Below, piece by piece: positions 16,707 to 25,639 of a stretch of DNA of 38,314 bases. The notes beneath the pieces were generated by a model that worked only from the letters and a program-made list of their open reading frames with translations, was not told where the DNA came from and ran no database searches. Source of the stretch: Planctomycetaceae bacterium (GTDB lineage: Bacteria; Planctomycetota; Planctomycetia; Planctomycetales; Planctomycetaceae). The stretch covers positions 1-38,314 of the forward strand of contig JAJDEI010000263.1 in NCBI GenBank assembly GCA_029259845.1, written 5' to 3'. Both the position numbers and the translations under genes were made by a program. The first letter of the stretch is position 1; each line of letters opens with the position of its first letter.

Positions 16707-16732
16707 AATCGGAGAAATCGGAGAAATCGGAG
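16707..16732. repeat. 9-bp tandem repeat, three units
   Basis: The unit AATCGGAGA occurs almost three full times without mismatch. It is in the non-coding gap upstream of groES and the TPR-like gene. No function is evident. Confidence 0.8.
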
Positions 16733-16776
16733 CCCGGCACCAGCATCCGCGCGTCCGCTCCTGCTCGCCTGTGAGA

Positions 16777-16800
16777 ACAAGCTGAAGCTTGAACTCCAAC
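16777..16800. repeat. AAGCTTGAACTCCAAC dispersed repeat
   Basis: It differs from 36001-36024 at one position across the shared stretch. It is a half copy: the inverted partner arm seen at 35972-35984 is missing here. Confidence 0.7.
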
Positions 16801-16986
16801 GCCCCGGCCGCACGATCCGTACAATCGGGGCGAATTGCCCAATCGGCCATTGAATCTGCTCGCCTCCTGAGTAAAGTTGGGTCTGTCAGGTCGCTTGGGG
16901 AGTCGCCGAGGACGCGGCTCTTTTTCGAAACGATTGTTCTCGATCACGCTCTCACAACCATTTCGCCCGCAAAAGGACGACGGATT

Positions 16987-17829
16987 GTGAGCCTCCGCTT
17001 CGATTTTTCTTCCGACCGATCCTCCGTTTACACGTCTGGTCGTCTCGCCAGAGAATTGGCCGAACAGGCCGATCGGTATGCCGATCGGGGGGAATGGGAA
17101 CAGGCTCGCGTGCATTACGCCGGGGCGGTTGCGGCTGACTCTTCGCCAGCATCGATGATCTGTCTGGCGGCTTTCCTCGCCGACCGCGATCAATGTGACG
17201 AGGCAGTTGCGGTTCTGGAACGCGCGTGGGACCACGCTTGTTTGCTCGGGGATGCCCAATTTCGGGCCGTCTGCTGCGGCAACTTGTCGCTCATCCATCG
17301 GCGTCAGGGTAATCTGGTGCTCGCGCGGCAATTTGAGCAACTGTCGTTAACCGCTGAGATGGAGTCGCCCCGTTTTCCGTCCGAGGCAATGCTGTCGTCA
17401 ACGCAGTTGTGCGAGTCGGCGGCTCTGTCATCCGATGAAGGCGACCATGCGGTCGCACAATGTCTGTTGCAGGCTGCGGACGCAGCGGTCGAACATGACC
17501 AGGAGGTTGACCGGGCGTCCCTCGAAAACGGCGTTGCCGTCGTCGCCGCGCGGCTCGGGATGGCGGACCGGGCGTTGCGGGGGCTGTTTCGGGCGTCGCG
17601 CCGCCATTTCAAGACCGGAGAAAGACAACTGCGGGCTCACGATCTGTCCAACATCGGCCACCTGCTGCAGGGACTCGGCCGGCTCGCCGAAGCGATCTGG
17701 TGTTTCCGTCGGTCGTCACAGCTTTACGCGGATTCGGATGCCGCCCTGCGAACCCGGGAGGCAGGGCGGTTCGGACGCGAGGCACGCCGCCGCGCGGTCC
17801 ACAACGAGCAAGACCCCCGCTGCAACTGA
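16987..17829 (+). CDS. Tetratricopeptide-like protein
   Basis: This 280-residue protein has no export signal and consists largely of helical repeat pairs. The GTG at 16987 has AAGGA nine bases upstream and starts VSLRFDFSS; in-frame upstream codons to 16789 are repeat DNA and unlikely to be translated. TPR-like units are visible as ELAEQADRYADRGEWEQARVHYAGAVA (about 23-50), LAAFLADRDQCDEAVAVLERAW (about 59-80), GNLSLIHRRQGNLVLARQFEQLSL (about 98-121) and SNIGHLLQGLGRLAEAIWCFRRSSQLY (about 220-246). It probably serves as a cytoplasmic scaffold. The partner is unknown. It is divergent from groES, which may or may not be meaningful. Confidence 0.8.
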   Translation: MSLRFDFSSDRSSVYTSGRLARELAEQADRYADRGEWEQARVHYAGAVAADSSPASMICLAAFLADRDQCDEAVAVLERAWDHACLLGDAQFRAVCCGNLSLIHRRQGNLVLARQFEQLSLTAEMESPRFPSEAMLSSTQLCESAALSSDEGDHAVAQCLLQAADAAVEHDQEVDRASLENGVAVVAARLGMADRALRGLFRASRRHFKTGERQLRAHDLSNIGHLLQGLGRLAEAIWCFRRSSQLYADSDAALRTREAGRFGREARRRAVHNEQDPRCN

Positions 17830-18184
17830 GGGTCTGCCCGAACAATCGCCTCTCGAAGTTCGGCACAGAACGGGAGGGCGAGGCCACTGCTTTGCAGATG
17901 CTCGACAAACAGGGCCAGGCAGTTCTTCCCGAGTTCACAGTCGCACCAACATCTGCAAAGCAGTGGGGCGCGTGAGTGTGTGGAACAACGCTCCTCTCGT
18001 CGATCCGGGGGACGGGAGCGGTTCGCCAGACAACGACACGGCCTCCGTGAGCGGCGCGGCAAGACCAGCGAGCGTTTGTTCAGACCCCCCGCCGCGCATC
18101 GGGTGTCCTCTGTCAGCGGTCGCTGGCCGGACATTGACCCGTCGGCGTCGCTTCGGGCTCTGAGGCGGGGGGAGCCGATATCGG
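17830..18184. other. Intergenic region between convergent genes, with inverted repeat
   Basis: The only clear structure is a perfect 16-bp inverted repeat: CACTGCTTTGCAGATG at 17885-17900 and its complement at 17950-17965, with a 49-base loop. It may serve as a terminator for the TPR-like gene or belong to a dispersed repeat family. No gene is seen. Confidence 0.6.
17885..17965. repeat. 16-bp perfect inverted repeat
   Basis: CACTGCTTTGCAGATG (17885-17900) and CATCTGCAAAGCAGTG (17950-17965) pair without mismatch. The flanks GGGAGGGCGAGGC on the left resemble the GGGAGGGCGAGGCTC arm at 5608. Confidence 0.8.
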
Positions 18185-18817
18185 TCACTTCCCCATCGGT
18201 CGTTTCACCTCGGCGGTGCCCCAGTAGTTGAACGTGAGCGGACGCCAGCCGGGGAGGTACATGGTCTCGACCGAGTTGATGTGGAAGCCGCCCTGTTGGA
18301 TGAGGTCGGGGATCGGCCGGTTGACGTGGCATCCGCCAGCGATCTTTTTCCACAGCGGATTGATGCGGTCCTGCCAGCGGCGGACGCTCTCATCCGGCGC
18401 AGCTCCATGTTCGCAGAAAATCAGCCGACCGCCCGGCCTCAGCACACGCGCCATCCCACGCAGGGCCCGTTCGGCGTCCGGGATCGTGCAGAGCGTGTAC
18501 GTCATCAGCACGGTGTCGACTGAGCCGTCCGCAAGCGGGATTTCTTCCCCCGGCAGGCCGAGGAATTCGACGTCCATCTCCAGTTGGGCGGCTCGCCGCG
18601 CGGCCTGCCGCCGCATTTCGACGGTCGGTTCGAGGCCCCATAGCTTGGTAATCTTCTCCCGGTTGTAGAACGGCAGGTTGAGGCCGGACCCGATGCCGAT
18701 TTCCAACACGTGCCCCTCCGCCAACGGGACAACCTTCTCCCGCTGCCTGTGGATCGGCTTAATACTGCACGCCCAATGCAAGCACTTCGGCAGGACGTAT
18801 TTTTCGTAGAGGCTCAT
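18185..18817 (-). CDS. Class I SAM-dependent methyltransferase
   Basis: This 210-residue protein has the methyltransferase type 11 fold. The SAM-binding motif VLEIGIGSGLN is at residues 37-47, the acidic position of motif II is in LWGLEPTVEM, and motif IV reads VDTVLMTYTLCTIPD, followed by RVLRPGGRLIFCEHG. The overall pattern is like the METTL7-related bacterial proteins, but the acceptor is unknown. Its ATG (18817) follows the stop of the symporter gene by one base (TGACATG), so translation is probably coupled. The C-terminal MYLPGWRPLTFNYWGTAE stretch is typical of the family. Confidence 0.88.
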   Translation of the reverse strand: MSLYEKYVLPKCLHWACSIKPIHRQREKVVPLAEGHVLEIGIGSGLNLPFYNREKITKLWGLEPTVEMRRQAARRAAQLEMDVEFLGLPGEEIPLADGSVDTVLMTYTLCTIPDAERALRGMARVLRPGGRLIFCEHGAAPDESVRRWQDRINPLWKKIAGGCHVNRPIPDLIQQGGFHINSVETMYLPGWRPLTFNYWGTAEVKRPMGK

Positions 18818-18818
18818 G

Positions 18819-20663
18819 TCAGGAGGTCGCCGATGTCGCGCTATCGCTTTCCCTTGTTCCCAACTTGCCCCACATGGCAATTAGGAAGCCGGCTGCGACT
18901 GCCGCGACGAGGGTTAATATCATCGCCGTGGTGGACTCTCCATACAGCCAGTACCCCGTGGCAAACAGCGTCGAATAGACGCCGACACATCCTGCGAGCA
19001 TGCACACGATTCCGATGCCAATTCCGGCCCCGTCACTGTCAGATGGAATCGCCTCACCGTCGGCAGCCGCACGGTCGAGGACACGCTTCCAACCGGGCCC
19101 TCCCGGTCTGATCCGTCGATAGAAGCTGCGCAGCTGTTGTTCACTGTCCGCCGGTGTGATGTAAGTCACGACGATCCACGCGAGTGTCGTCACGCCGACA
19201 CCGAGGACGAACTTCTCCCAGTCGGCCAACCTGTCAGGCGAATCAGCCGGCAGCTTCGCCAGATAGGCCTCGACCCCAAAGGCGAAGACGAACGACACGG
19301 CCATCGCAGTGATTTCACTGTAGGGATTGATTCGCCACCAGAACCAGCGAAGGATGAAGATGAGTCCCGTCCCCGCTCCGATTTGGAGTAGGATTTTGAA
19401 TCCCTGCAATGCACTTTCCAAGTACAGTGCGAGTGTCGCAGCCAGCACCATCATCAGGACAGTTGACACGCGCCCCACGCGGACAAGTTCCTTTTGACTG
19501 GCCTGCGGACGGATGAAGCGTTGCCAAAAGTCGTTGACAACATACGAGGATCCCCAGTTCAGGTGAGTCGAAATTGTCGACATGTATGCCGCAATGAGCG
19601 ACGCCACGACAAGGCCCAGCAAACCGTGCGGTAACAACGCCAGCATCGCCGGGTAGGCCAGATCGTGGTCGACCTTATCGGCAGGCATATTGGGGTATGC
19701 TTCTTGCAACGTTGCCAGATCGGGGAACACGACCAGCGACGCGAGGGCGACGATGATCCAAGGCCATGGCCGCAGCGCGTAATGAGCGACATTAAAGAAC
19801 AGCGTTGCACCGATGGCGTGTCTTTCATCCTTGGCCGCCAGCATGCGCTGAGCGATGTATCCGCCGCCGCCCGGTTCAGCACCCGGATACCAAGTGGCCC
19901 ACCACTGTACGGCCAAAGGGACGATTAACAGTGTGATCAGTGTGTCTCGTCCGGCATCCGTACTCGCATCAAACGCAGGCCAAATGTCCATCTTTGCCCG
20001 AACGCTTTCATGCGATAACAGCTGGCTGAGGCTGCCAATATCCGGATGTTTCAGCGCAACAATGGCAGCGCCGATGGCTCCGATCATCGCCACGATAAAC
20101 AACAGAAAGTCCGTGAGTAACACGCCACGCAATCCGCCCATCGCACTGAAGCAGACGGCGACGGACGATGCGGCCAAAATGGTCTGCATGGGACTAAGCC
20201 CAAGCATCACGTGACCGATCTTGATTGCAGCCAACGTCACATTTGCCATCACGACCACGTTAAAGAACACGCCCAAGTACAGCGCACGAAACCCCCGGAG
20301 GAATGCCGCTGGTTTTCCGCTGTATCGAATCTCGTAGAACTCGATGTCTGTCGTGATGCCCGACCGGCGCCACAGCTTGGCGTAGACGAAGACCGTCAGC
20401 ATTCCGGTCAACAGGAACGCCCACCATTCCCAGTTGCCGGCAACGCCGTTCTTACGGACGACATTGGTAACGAACAGCGGTGTGTCGGCAGCGAACGTGG
20501 TGGCGACCATTGAGAAGCCGAGCAGCCACCAGGGCATGTTGCGGCCGGAGAGAAAGAACTCGGCGGAACTTTTGCCCGCCTGACGGCTGACAATCACACC
20601 AATGGCGAGCGAGATGGCGAAGAAGCCGACGATGAACGCCCAGTCGATCATTTCCAGTTGCAT
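18819..20663 (-). CDS. Sodium:solute symporter (SSS family)
   Basis: This 614-residue inner-membrane transporter moves a solute with sodium. The N-terminal IDWAFIVGFFAISLAIGVIV is the first membrane helix, followed by GKSSAEFFLSGRNMPWWLLG, the SSS hallmark. The block GGLRGVLLTDFLLF and the later STISTHLNWGSSYVVNDFW are conserved sites of the family around the sodium and substrate pocket. About 13-15 hydrophobic segments are visible, with a long polar loop near 530-560. Related planctomycetal proteins are annotated as sugar or sialic-acid type symporters, but the substrate cannot be read from sequence. The gene is directly upstream of, and likely coupled to, the methyltransferase gene. Confidence 0.92.
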   Translation of the reverse strand: MQLEMIDWAFIVGFFAISLAIGVIVSRQAGKSSAEFFLSGRNMPWWLLGFSMVATTFAADTPLFVTNVVRKNGVAGNWEWWAFLLTGMLTVFVYAKLWRRSGITTDIEFYEIRYSGKPAAFLRGFRALYLGVFFNVVVMANVTLAAIKIGHVMLGLSPMQTILAASSVAVCFSAMGGLRGVLLTDFLLFIVAMIGAIGAAIVALKHPDIGSLSQLLSHESVRAKMDIWPAFDASTDAGRDTLITLLIVPLAVQWWATWYPGAEPGGGGYIAQRMLAAKDERHAIGATLFFNVAHYALRPWPWIIVALASLVVFPDLATLQEAYPNMPADKVDHDLAYPAMLALLPHGLLGLVVASLIAAYMSTISTHLNWGSSYVVNDFWQRFIRPQASQKELVRVGRVSTVLMMVLAATLALYLESALQGFKILLQIGAGTGLIFILRWFWWRINPYSEITAMAVSFVFAFGVEAYLAKLPADSPDRLADWEKFVLGVGVTTLAWIVVTYITPADSEQQLRSFYRRIRPGGPGWKRVLDRAAADGEAIPSDSDGAGIGIGIVCMLAGCVGVYSTLFATGYWLYGESTTAMILTLVAAVAAGFLIAMWGKLGTRESDSATSATS

Positions 20664-21078
20664 GCCGCGGCTCTTTCTCGGATGTCAGCGGTGACCGGAC
20701 CGTCGAAACATCGGGCCGTCCCGTCTCGAAGAGATGAATGTCACAGTCGTACCGTCGACGGCAGGGGATGTCCAGTCGCTGAGCCGAGCCAGCCGGCCTC
20801 GGGTGCGTCCGATCAATGGTGCGGGTGGCTGGGGCGATCTGAATCCGATGATCGGCAAGCCGCACGGAACTTTGCGGCCGTGGACGTTGAACGATCCGCG
20901 TCACGGCCCCAGTGTTTGGTCCGAGGACACATTTCCGTTGTCCCAACATCGCCCCAGCTACCTGGCGGGGAGACCGATGAGTGTCCGCGCCAATCTCCGA
21001 TCGACGGGTAACCACGGGCACGATGCCCGTTGAGCGACCGTTCGCAGAACGGTCTCCAAGCCGAAGACCGCTCATCCG
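20664..21078. other. Intergenic region with foldback repeats
   Basis: It lies between the symporter start and the end of the GH20 gene, both on the minus strand. It contains a copy of the 139-bp foldback family (20824-20962) and two small perfect hairpins at 21014-21030 (ACGGGCA/TGCCCGT) and 21036-21054 (GACCGTTC/GAACGGTC). The hairpins lie just after the GH20 stop and may end its transcript. No gene is seen. Confidence 0.55.
20824..20962. repeat. 139-bp GTGGCTGGGGC foldback element (copy A)
   Basis: The ends are GGTGGCTGGGGCGAT and ATCGCCCCAGCTACC. It aligns without gaps to 34286-34424, with about four of five positions equal by hand count. The similarity continues about 20 bases to the left (GGGTGCGTCC against GGGTGCATCC). 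It has no coding capacity. Confidence 0.75.
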
Positions 21079-23724
21079 TTATTCAACAGTCGAAACGCGG
21101 CTCGCGCGGCCTCGGGTGTCGAACGTGGAGAGCTTGACCGTTCCCGTGACGGCAACGGGCCGGGTGTACAGCGGCGATTCCGCCGTCGGGTCCGATCCGT
21201 CGGTCGTGTAGCGGATTGCGAGGCCGGGGTATTCGGTGCTTGCCGTCAGCCGACCGTTTTTGACGACGGCACCCGGCGGAGGCAGACGGTAGAGCGTGCC
21301 GCCGAACAGGGAATCGAGCCGCGGCAACTCACGCTGTCCCAGCCGGTTCGCGAACGCGTTCCACGCCACCTGCACTGCCGCGTCGTGGGCATCGAGGTCG
21401 TCGAGCCGCGCCCACTCCGGCTGCGGGGCCCAGGCACGCTCGGCGAGGCTGATCTGCTTGGGGTACACGTAATACTGAAGCAACTCCGGGCTCTTGATCG
21501 TTTCGCACCAGATTTGCCCCTGAATGCCCAGCACGTTCTTGCGACCCTCTGCCGTGAGCGATTCACGCTCCTTGTACATCTGCCGGCGATCGTAGCGGTG
21601 TCCCATGCTGTCGACTCGCGTTGATTTGAAAACATCCTCGGGGACGAATTCAAACGGACTACGGGCATCGATGAACCCGCCCCAAGTGAGCCCCGGCTCC
21701 AATGGGTCCTTGTTATAGGCGAGATCGAAGTAGAGATTCGACACGCAGCACATGACCACGGGATAACCCATGTTGGCGAACCGTGCACAGAGGTCTTCGT
21801 TACCCCGCAGGTTGTTCCAGACGTAGGGGATCAACTGTCCGCCGGCGAATTCGGGGACCGGGTTGTCGCGCGGCTCTCCGTCGACGAGCACATGGTCGAG
21901 CGCCGCCTCCTGCCAGCAAGCGGCCTGAAGGCGGTGTCGGTCGAGGACTTCAAGGATGCGGTGAACGAAGTAGTTCTTGAGGCCGGTCGTGCCGTCGATT
22001 TCGGGATGCTTGGCCAGGAAGTCCTGACACAACGGGGATTTCTCCCAGACGCCGCGCGGCACCTCGTCGGCACCGAAATGCCAGACGTCCAGCGGCACGC
22101 CCGCTTCCTGGAACATCTCCTCGAAGTTGCGAATGATCGTTTCGGCGAAGTGATACACCGGCTCTTCGACGACACACACGGCGTTGTCGAGGAACCCCTG
22201 CGCGGAGATGTACCGCGAGGTGTCGTTTGGGTCGTACAGCCGGTATTCGAGGGCTTCCTTGGTTTTTCCCTCCGCCATCAGCCGCTTCTCCCGCGCCTTC
22301 ATGGCGATGAGCGCTCCGCGGGCATGGGCCGGCATGTTGATCTCGGGGATCACGTCGATGTGCAACTGGTGCGCATGCTTGATGATCTCGATGAAATCAG
22401 CCCGCGTATAAAAACCTGTGCCGAAGGTCGCCGGTTCGCGGAAGGGGCCCGCTCCGTACGTGGGGTGCAGCACGCTGTCGTGATTGGAGGTATGTGCGCG
22501 GCCGCTGCTGATCTCGGTCAGTTCGGGCAGTTCGGGGATCTCGATCCGCCAGCCTTCGTCGTCGCTGACCTGAAAGTGAAACTTGTTCAGCTTGTAGAAC
22601 GCCATCCGGTCCAGCAGTAAGAGGATGCTCTGTTTGCTGTGAAAGTTGTGGGACACGTCGATGTGCTGCCCACGATAAGCGAAGCGGGGGGCATCGGCGA
22701 TTCGCACCGCCGGGATCACCGGTTCCGGCGTCTGTCCCGCAAAGGAGGTCGGAGGGAGCAACTGCAGCAGCGTCTGGATACCATAGAAAACGCCGTCCGC
22801 ATCGGCTCCTTGAATGACGATTCCCCGGAACGGATCCGCCGTCAACGCGTACGCTTCGCTGCCGGCGGTTTTCTGCTCGCCGGCGACGGTGACCGGACCG
22901 ACGCGGAGGAGGATGGTTCCCGCCTCCCGCGCTGTGCCGATTTCGGTCTTCGGAGCCGTGCCGAAGACTGTCTTCAACAGCCGCGCCAGATACTGGGCGT
23001 CGCGCTCCAATTCTTGCGGATGACAAATCCGCCACTGGGCGTTCAACACCATGTCTGCGCCGGATTCCCGATACGACACGGGCGTCGGCGTGACCTTGCT
23101 GATGCGATCGCCACGGAGTCGGGAAAGTTTCTGGTTTTCGCCATGCAGGTAGGCGGGCGTCGGAAGGGGAGTCAAATCCTCCTTCCCCCGGTTGATCTGC
23201 TCTGGACGAGTGAACGGATCGACCGTCACTTTGCCGATCAGTTCGGGCGGCTCCTCATTTCCCTGTTCGTCCTCAAAGACGATGTACAACCCGGACGGTG
23301 CCCAGCTCGGCTTGTTGATCGGCTGCACACCCTGGTACTCAAACGTGAACGTCTCGCCCGGAGCCAGTGGCGAGAAGGCATCAGTCGGCTGGAGCTTGAA
23401 CAGGTCGCCGCTGAAGTGCGTGATGGTGACCGTCGGCGCGATCTCGAGGATCGGTTCAAAACTCGCCATGTGCAGCATGTTGAAGTAGATCGTCCATCCC
23501 CGCGACGGCAACGGGGCCTTGCCGTGATTAGTGATCGCCCACCGGGCCCGGTGCGACAGGCCGTCGTCGTCGTTGGCGATGAGCGTCCAACGGCTCTCCA
23601 GTTGTGCGCCACTGGGATGTTCCGCCGCTCTGAGTGCCGCTTGCACAACCGCCAGCCCGGCCAGCGTCAGGAAAAATATGACGACAACAGTCCCCATTCC
23701 CCGATTCGATGGAGAGTTCCTCAT
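21079..23724 (-). CDS. Glycoside hydrolase family 20 beta-N-acetylhexosaminidase
   Basis: This 881-residue exported enzyme removes terminal N-acetylglucosamine or N-acetylgalactosamine from glycans. The start at 23724 has GAGG seven bases upstream; codons further up overlap repeat DNA. A signal or anchor segment (about 9-30) precedes a chitobiase-type carbohydrate-binding domain (about 40-200), a GH20b domain (about 230-335) and the catalytic barrel (about 340-760). The barrel has the acid pair D553-E554 in HFGADEV, needed for substrate-assisted catalysis. The C-terminal domain with IRYTTDGSDPTAESPLYTRP is the usual chitobiase-like end. Substrates could be chitin-derived, peptidoglycan or host and algal glycans. 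Confidence 0.94.
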   Translation of the reverse strand: MRNSPSNRGMGTVVVIFFLTLAGLAVVQAALRAAEHPSGAQLESRWTLIANDDDGLSHRARWAITNHGKAPLPSRGWTIYFNMLHMASFEPILEIAPTVTITHFSGDLFKLQPTDAFSPLAPGETFTFEYQGVQPINKPSWAPSGLYIVFEDEQGNEEPPELIGKVTVDPFTRPEQINRGKEDLTPLPTPAYLHGENQKLSRLRGDRISKVTPTPVSYRESGADMVLNAQWRICHPQELERDAQYLARLLKTVFGTAPKTEIGTAREAGTILLRVGPVTVAGEQKTAGSEAYALTADPFRGIVIQGADADGVFYGIQTLLQLLPPTSFAGQTPEPVIPAVRIADAPRFAYRGQHIDVSHNFHSKQSILLLLDRMAFYKLNKFHFQVSDDEGWRIEIPELPELTEISSGRAHTSNHDSVLHPTYGAGPFREPATFGTGFYTRADFIEIIKHAHQLHIDVIPEINMPAHARGALIAMKAREKRLMAEGKTKEALEYRLYDPNDTSRYISAQGFLDNAVCVVEEPVYHFAETIIRNFEEMFQEAGVPLDVWHFGADEVPRGVWEKSPLCQDFLAKHPEIDGTTGLKNYFVHRILEVLDRHRLQAACWQEAALDHVLVDGEPRDNPVPEFAGGQLIPYVWNNLRGNEDLCARFANMGYPVVMCCVSNLYFDLAYNKDPLEPGLTWGGFIDARSPFEFVPEDVFKSTRVDSMGHRYDRRQMYKERESLTAEGRKNVLGIQGQIWCETIKSPELLQYYVYPKQISLAERAWAPQPEWARLDDLDAHDAAVQVAWNAFANRLGQRELPRLDSLFGGTLYRLPPPGAVVKNGRLTASTEYPGLAIRYTTDGSDPTAESPLYTRPVAVTGTVKLSTFDTRGRASRVSTVE

Positions 23725-23765
23725 GGATGCCTCGTCGATCTGTCGTTTGTCGTGATACCAGCTAT

Positions 23766-23878
23766 GTAGGGTGGGCTTTGCCCACCATTTTCCTTCGGCG
23801 CGGCAGCCATGTAGCCCACCTGCACCAAACGTCTCGCCCACCCTCTTCCTTCGGCGCCGTGGGCACAGCCCACCCTAC
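23766..23878. repeat. GTAGGGTGGGC inverted repeat element
   Basis: GTAGGGTGGGC (23766-23776) is exactly inverted at 23868-23878. The left arm is also followed by its own complement (GCCCACC), and CCTTCGGCGC occurs twice between the arms. It is typical of dispersed non-coding repeats and has no coding capacity. Confidence 0.75.
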
Positions 23879-24014
23879 TCGCCGTGTTTCCAAGAAGCGA
23901 ATCTTAACGAACAATTCCCGTCGGTCACCACCCGTCGAGTGGACGGTACCGGTACGGGTGGACCGGCTCGGGGGATGGAAGCGAGATCGACGGCACCTGC
24001 CTCTTCGTGTCTTT

Positions 24015-24069
24015 GTGCCTTTGTGGTGCCCTCTTTCAATCAAAGACACACATTCCCTCACAAAGGCAC
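24015..24069. repeat. GTGCCTTTGTG inverted repeat
   Basis: GTGCCTTTGTG (24015-24025) pairs exactly with CACAAAGGCAC (24059-24069). The neighbouring TGTCTTTG and CAAAGACA extend the symmetry. Confidence 0.7.
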
Positions 24070-24142
24070 GACTGTGCACCACGTCAGTACGAAGTGATGC
24101 CGTCTCCCGACGATCGGCGAACGTTCCCGCCACGATACTTCT

Positions 24143-24174
24143 GGGGCCCCGTCGCTAACGCTCGGGGCTCTGAT
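24143..24174. repeat. GCTAACGCTCGGGGCTCTGAT dispersed repeat
   Basis: This sequence is close to 14093-14124, upstream of the groEL terminator, and to its inverted arm. It is a single copy here, about 215 bases before the Gfo/Idh start. Confidence 0.6.
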
Positions 24175-24389
24175 TGGGAAGATGAGTATCGGGCCATTCT
24201 CGGAGGGGGAGCCCTGCATGGCTCTGCCAGGAACTCTCCGTCGTTGCCAAGGCTGCTCGTGGATTGGTACAACGGATGAGGAACCTGCCGCGTCATCGGC
24301 GCCGCGATGCCGTCCGCGTCGCGGCAGACGGACGTCGAATCTGGAAATCACCCGCCCCACCGTTCCCGCCTTCCTCGAAAGGCCCTCCG

Positions 24390-25589
24390 ATGAACGACTC
24401 CCCGTCACGACGTTCCTTTCTGCAGACCGTTGGTGCCGGAGCCGCCGCTTTGGGACTGCCAGGCGCGGCGTTGGCGCAGTCCAGGAAAAAACCGATCCAG
24501 GGGTTCGAAGAAACCCCCACCGAAGCGGATCCCTCGCGGGGATGGAAACCGGTTTCCGACCGCAAGATTCGCGTGGGCATCGTCGGTTACGGCGTGTGCC
24601 GGTTTGGTGCGGCGTTCGGCTTTCAGGACCACCCCAACGTGGAAGTCGTCGCGGTCAGCGATCTGTTTCCCGATCGGTGTGCCGGTTTGGCGAAAGCCTG
24701 CCGTTGTGAAAAGACGTATCCGTCGCTGGAGGAGCTGGTCAAGGACGACACGATCGAAGCGGTCTTCTGCGCCACCGATGCTCCGAGCCACGCGCGGCAC
24801 TGCATCGAGGTGCTCAAGCATGGCAAGCATGCGGCATGCGCCGTGCCGGCCGTTTTCGGCTCACTCGACGAAGCCGAAGAACTGTTCGAGGTGGTCAAAT
24901 CGACCGACCGGAAATACATGATGTTCGAGACGTCGTACTATCACGAAGACCTGCACGCCATGCGTCAGATTTACAACGCGGGCGGGTTCGGCAAACTGAT
25001 CTACTCTGAGGGCGAATACTATCACGACTCGGTCGAACAGATCGACTCGTACAAAGGCTGGCGGATCGGCCTGCCGCCGCAGTGGTACCCCACGCACTCC
25101 AACGCCTATTATGTGGGCGTCACCGGCGGCAGCTTCACCGAGGTCTCGTGCATGGGGATTCCCAGTCTGAAGGAGTTGTTTCAGCCGCAGAACAACCGTT
25201 ACAAGAACCCCTTCGGCACCGAGATCGCCCTGTTCCGGACAAACGAAGGGGGCATGGCACGCATGGGCGTGAGTTGGGACACTCCGGGCGACGGCGGAGA
25301 ACGAGGCCGCATTCGCGGGGAGAAGGGATCCTTCAACGGCCGCTACGAAGGACGGGAAGACAAGCTCCCCCCAACCCGGCGTCCGCCGCTCCCCCCCAAC
25401 GTCAAACCGGGCGGACACGGGGGGTCCCACGGCCAACTCATGAACGAATTCGTGAACGCCATTCTCGAAGACCGCAAACCACTGGTGGACATCACACAGG
25501 CGCTGAGCATGACGGTCGCCGGCATCGTGGCGCATCAGTCGGCCCTCAACGATGGCGAATTGATGAAGATTCCGCAGTACCGCATCTAA
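24390..25589 (+). CDS. Gfo/Idh/MocA-like protein with altered EKP motif, Tat-exported
   Basis: This 399-residue protein begins at ATG 24390, with GAAAGG eight bases upstream. A twin-arginine signal (SRRSFLQTVGAGAAALGLPG, residues 6-25) comes first. The Rossmann motif GIVGYG (63-68) is intact, and the first acidic residue after the second strand is seen in AVSDLFP. Where the family has EKP, this protein has AVP (151-153, in ACAVPAVFGS). That lysine helps hold the nicotinamide and substrate, so activity as a standard oxidoreductase is doubtful. The C-terminal half has the family's open sheet (EGEYYHDSVEQ, GGSFTEVSCMG). The last codons lie in a 15-bp tandem repeat that continues past the stop. 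Confidence 0.9.
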   Translation: MNDSPSRRSFLQTVGAGAAALGLPGAALAQSRKKPIQGFEETPTEADPSRGWKPVSDRKIRVGIVGYGVCRFGAAFGFQDHPNVEVVAVSDLFPDRCAGLAKACRCEKTYPSLEELVKDDTIEAVFCATDAPSHARHCIEVLKHGKHAACAVPAVFGSLDEAEELFEVVKSTDRKYMMFETSYYHEDLHAMRQIYNAGGFGKLIYSEGEYYHDSVEQIDSYKGWRIGLPPQWYPTHSNAYYVGVTGGSFTEVSCMGIPSLKELFQPQNNRYKNPFGTEIALFRTNEGGMARMGVSWDTPGDGGERGRIRGEKGSFNGRYEGREDKLPPTRRPPLPPNVKPGGHGGSHGQLMNEFVNAILEDRKPLVDITQALSMTVAGIVAHQSALNDGELMKIPQYRI

Positions 25590-25639
25590 GGGGACCGCAT
25601 CTAAGGGGACCGCATTCGAGGAGACCGCATCTCAGGAAC
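25580..25639. repeat. 15-bp tandem repeat spanning a stop codon
   Basis: Four units are visible: CCGCATCTAAGGGGA (25580-25594), the same (25595-25609), CCGCATTCGAGGAGA (25610-25624) and CCGCATCTCAGGAAC (25625-25639). The first unit contains the end of the Gfo/Idh gene, including its TAA at 25587-25589. The second repeats that TAA. Confidence 0.88.

Larger units (their letters stand above)
16353..16986. other. Divergent intergenic region upstream of groES
   Basis: It lies between groES (minus) and the TPR-like gene (plus, start 16987) and should hold both promoters. Visible items are the palindrome GTTTCGAAAC (16403-16412), a 9-bp tandem repeat (AATCGGAGA, three units) at 16707-16732, and a dispersed repeat at 16777-16800. 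A 327-codon minus-strand open frame crosses the region but looks like chance. Confidence 0.5.
23725..24389. other. Divergent intergenic region rich in foldback repeats
   Basis: It separates the GH20 gene (minus) and the Gfo/Idh gene (plus). It holds three foldback repeats: 23766-23878, 24015-24069 and the single copy 24143-24174. The promoters for both genes must be here, but none could be named. Several overlapping open frames of 90-150 codons are repeat-derived and not credible. Confidence 0.55.

Noticed and set aside
16357-17340. 327-codon minus-strand open frame upstream of groES
   Set aside because: It has no recognisable domain, is rich in Arg/Ser/Pro, crosses repeat DNA and overlaps the better supported TPR-like gene.
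25580-25639. CRISPR-like array
   Set aside because: The 15-bp units are directly adjacent with no spacers, so this is a simple tandem repeat.
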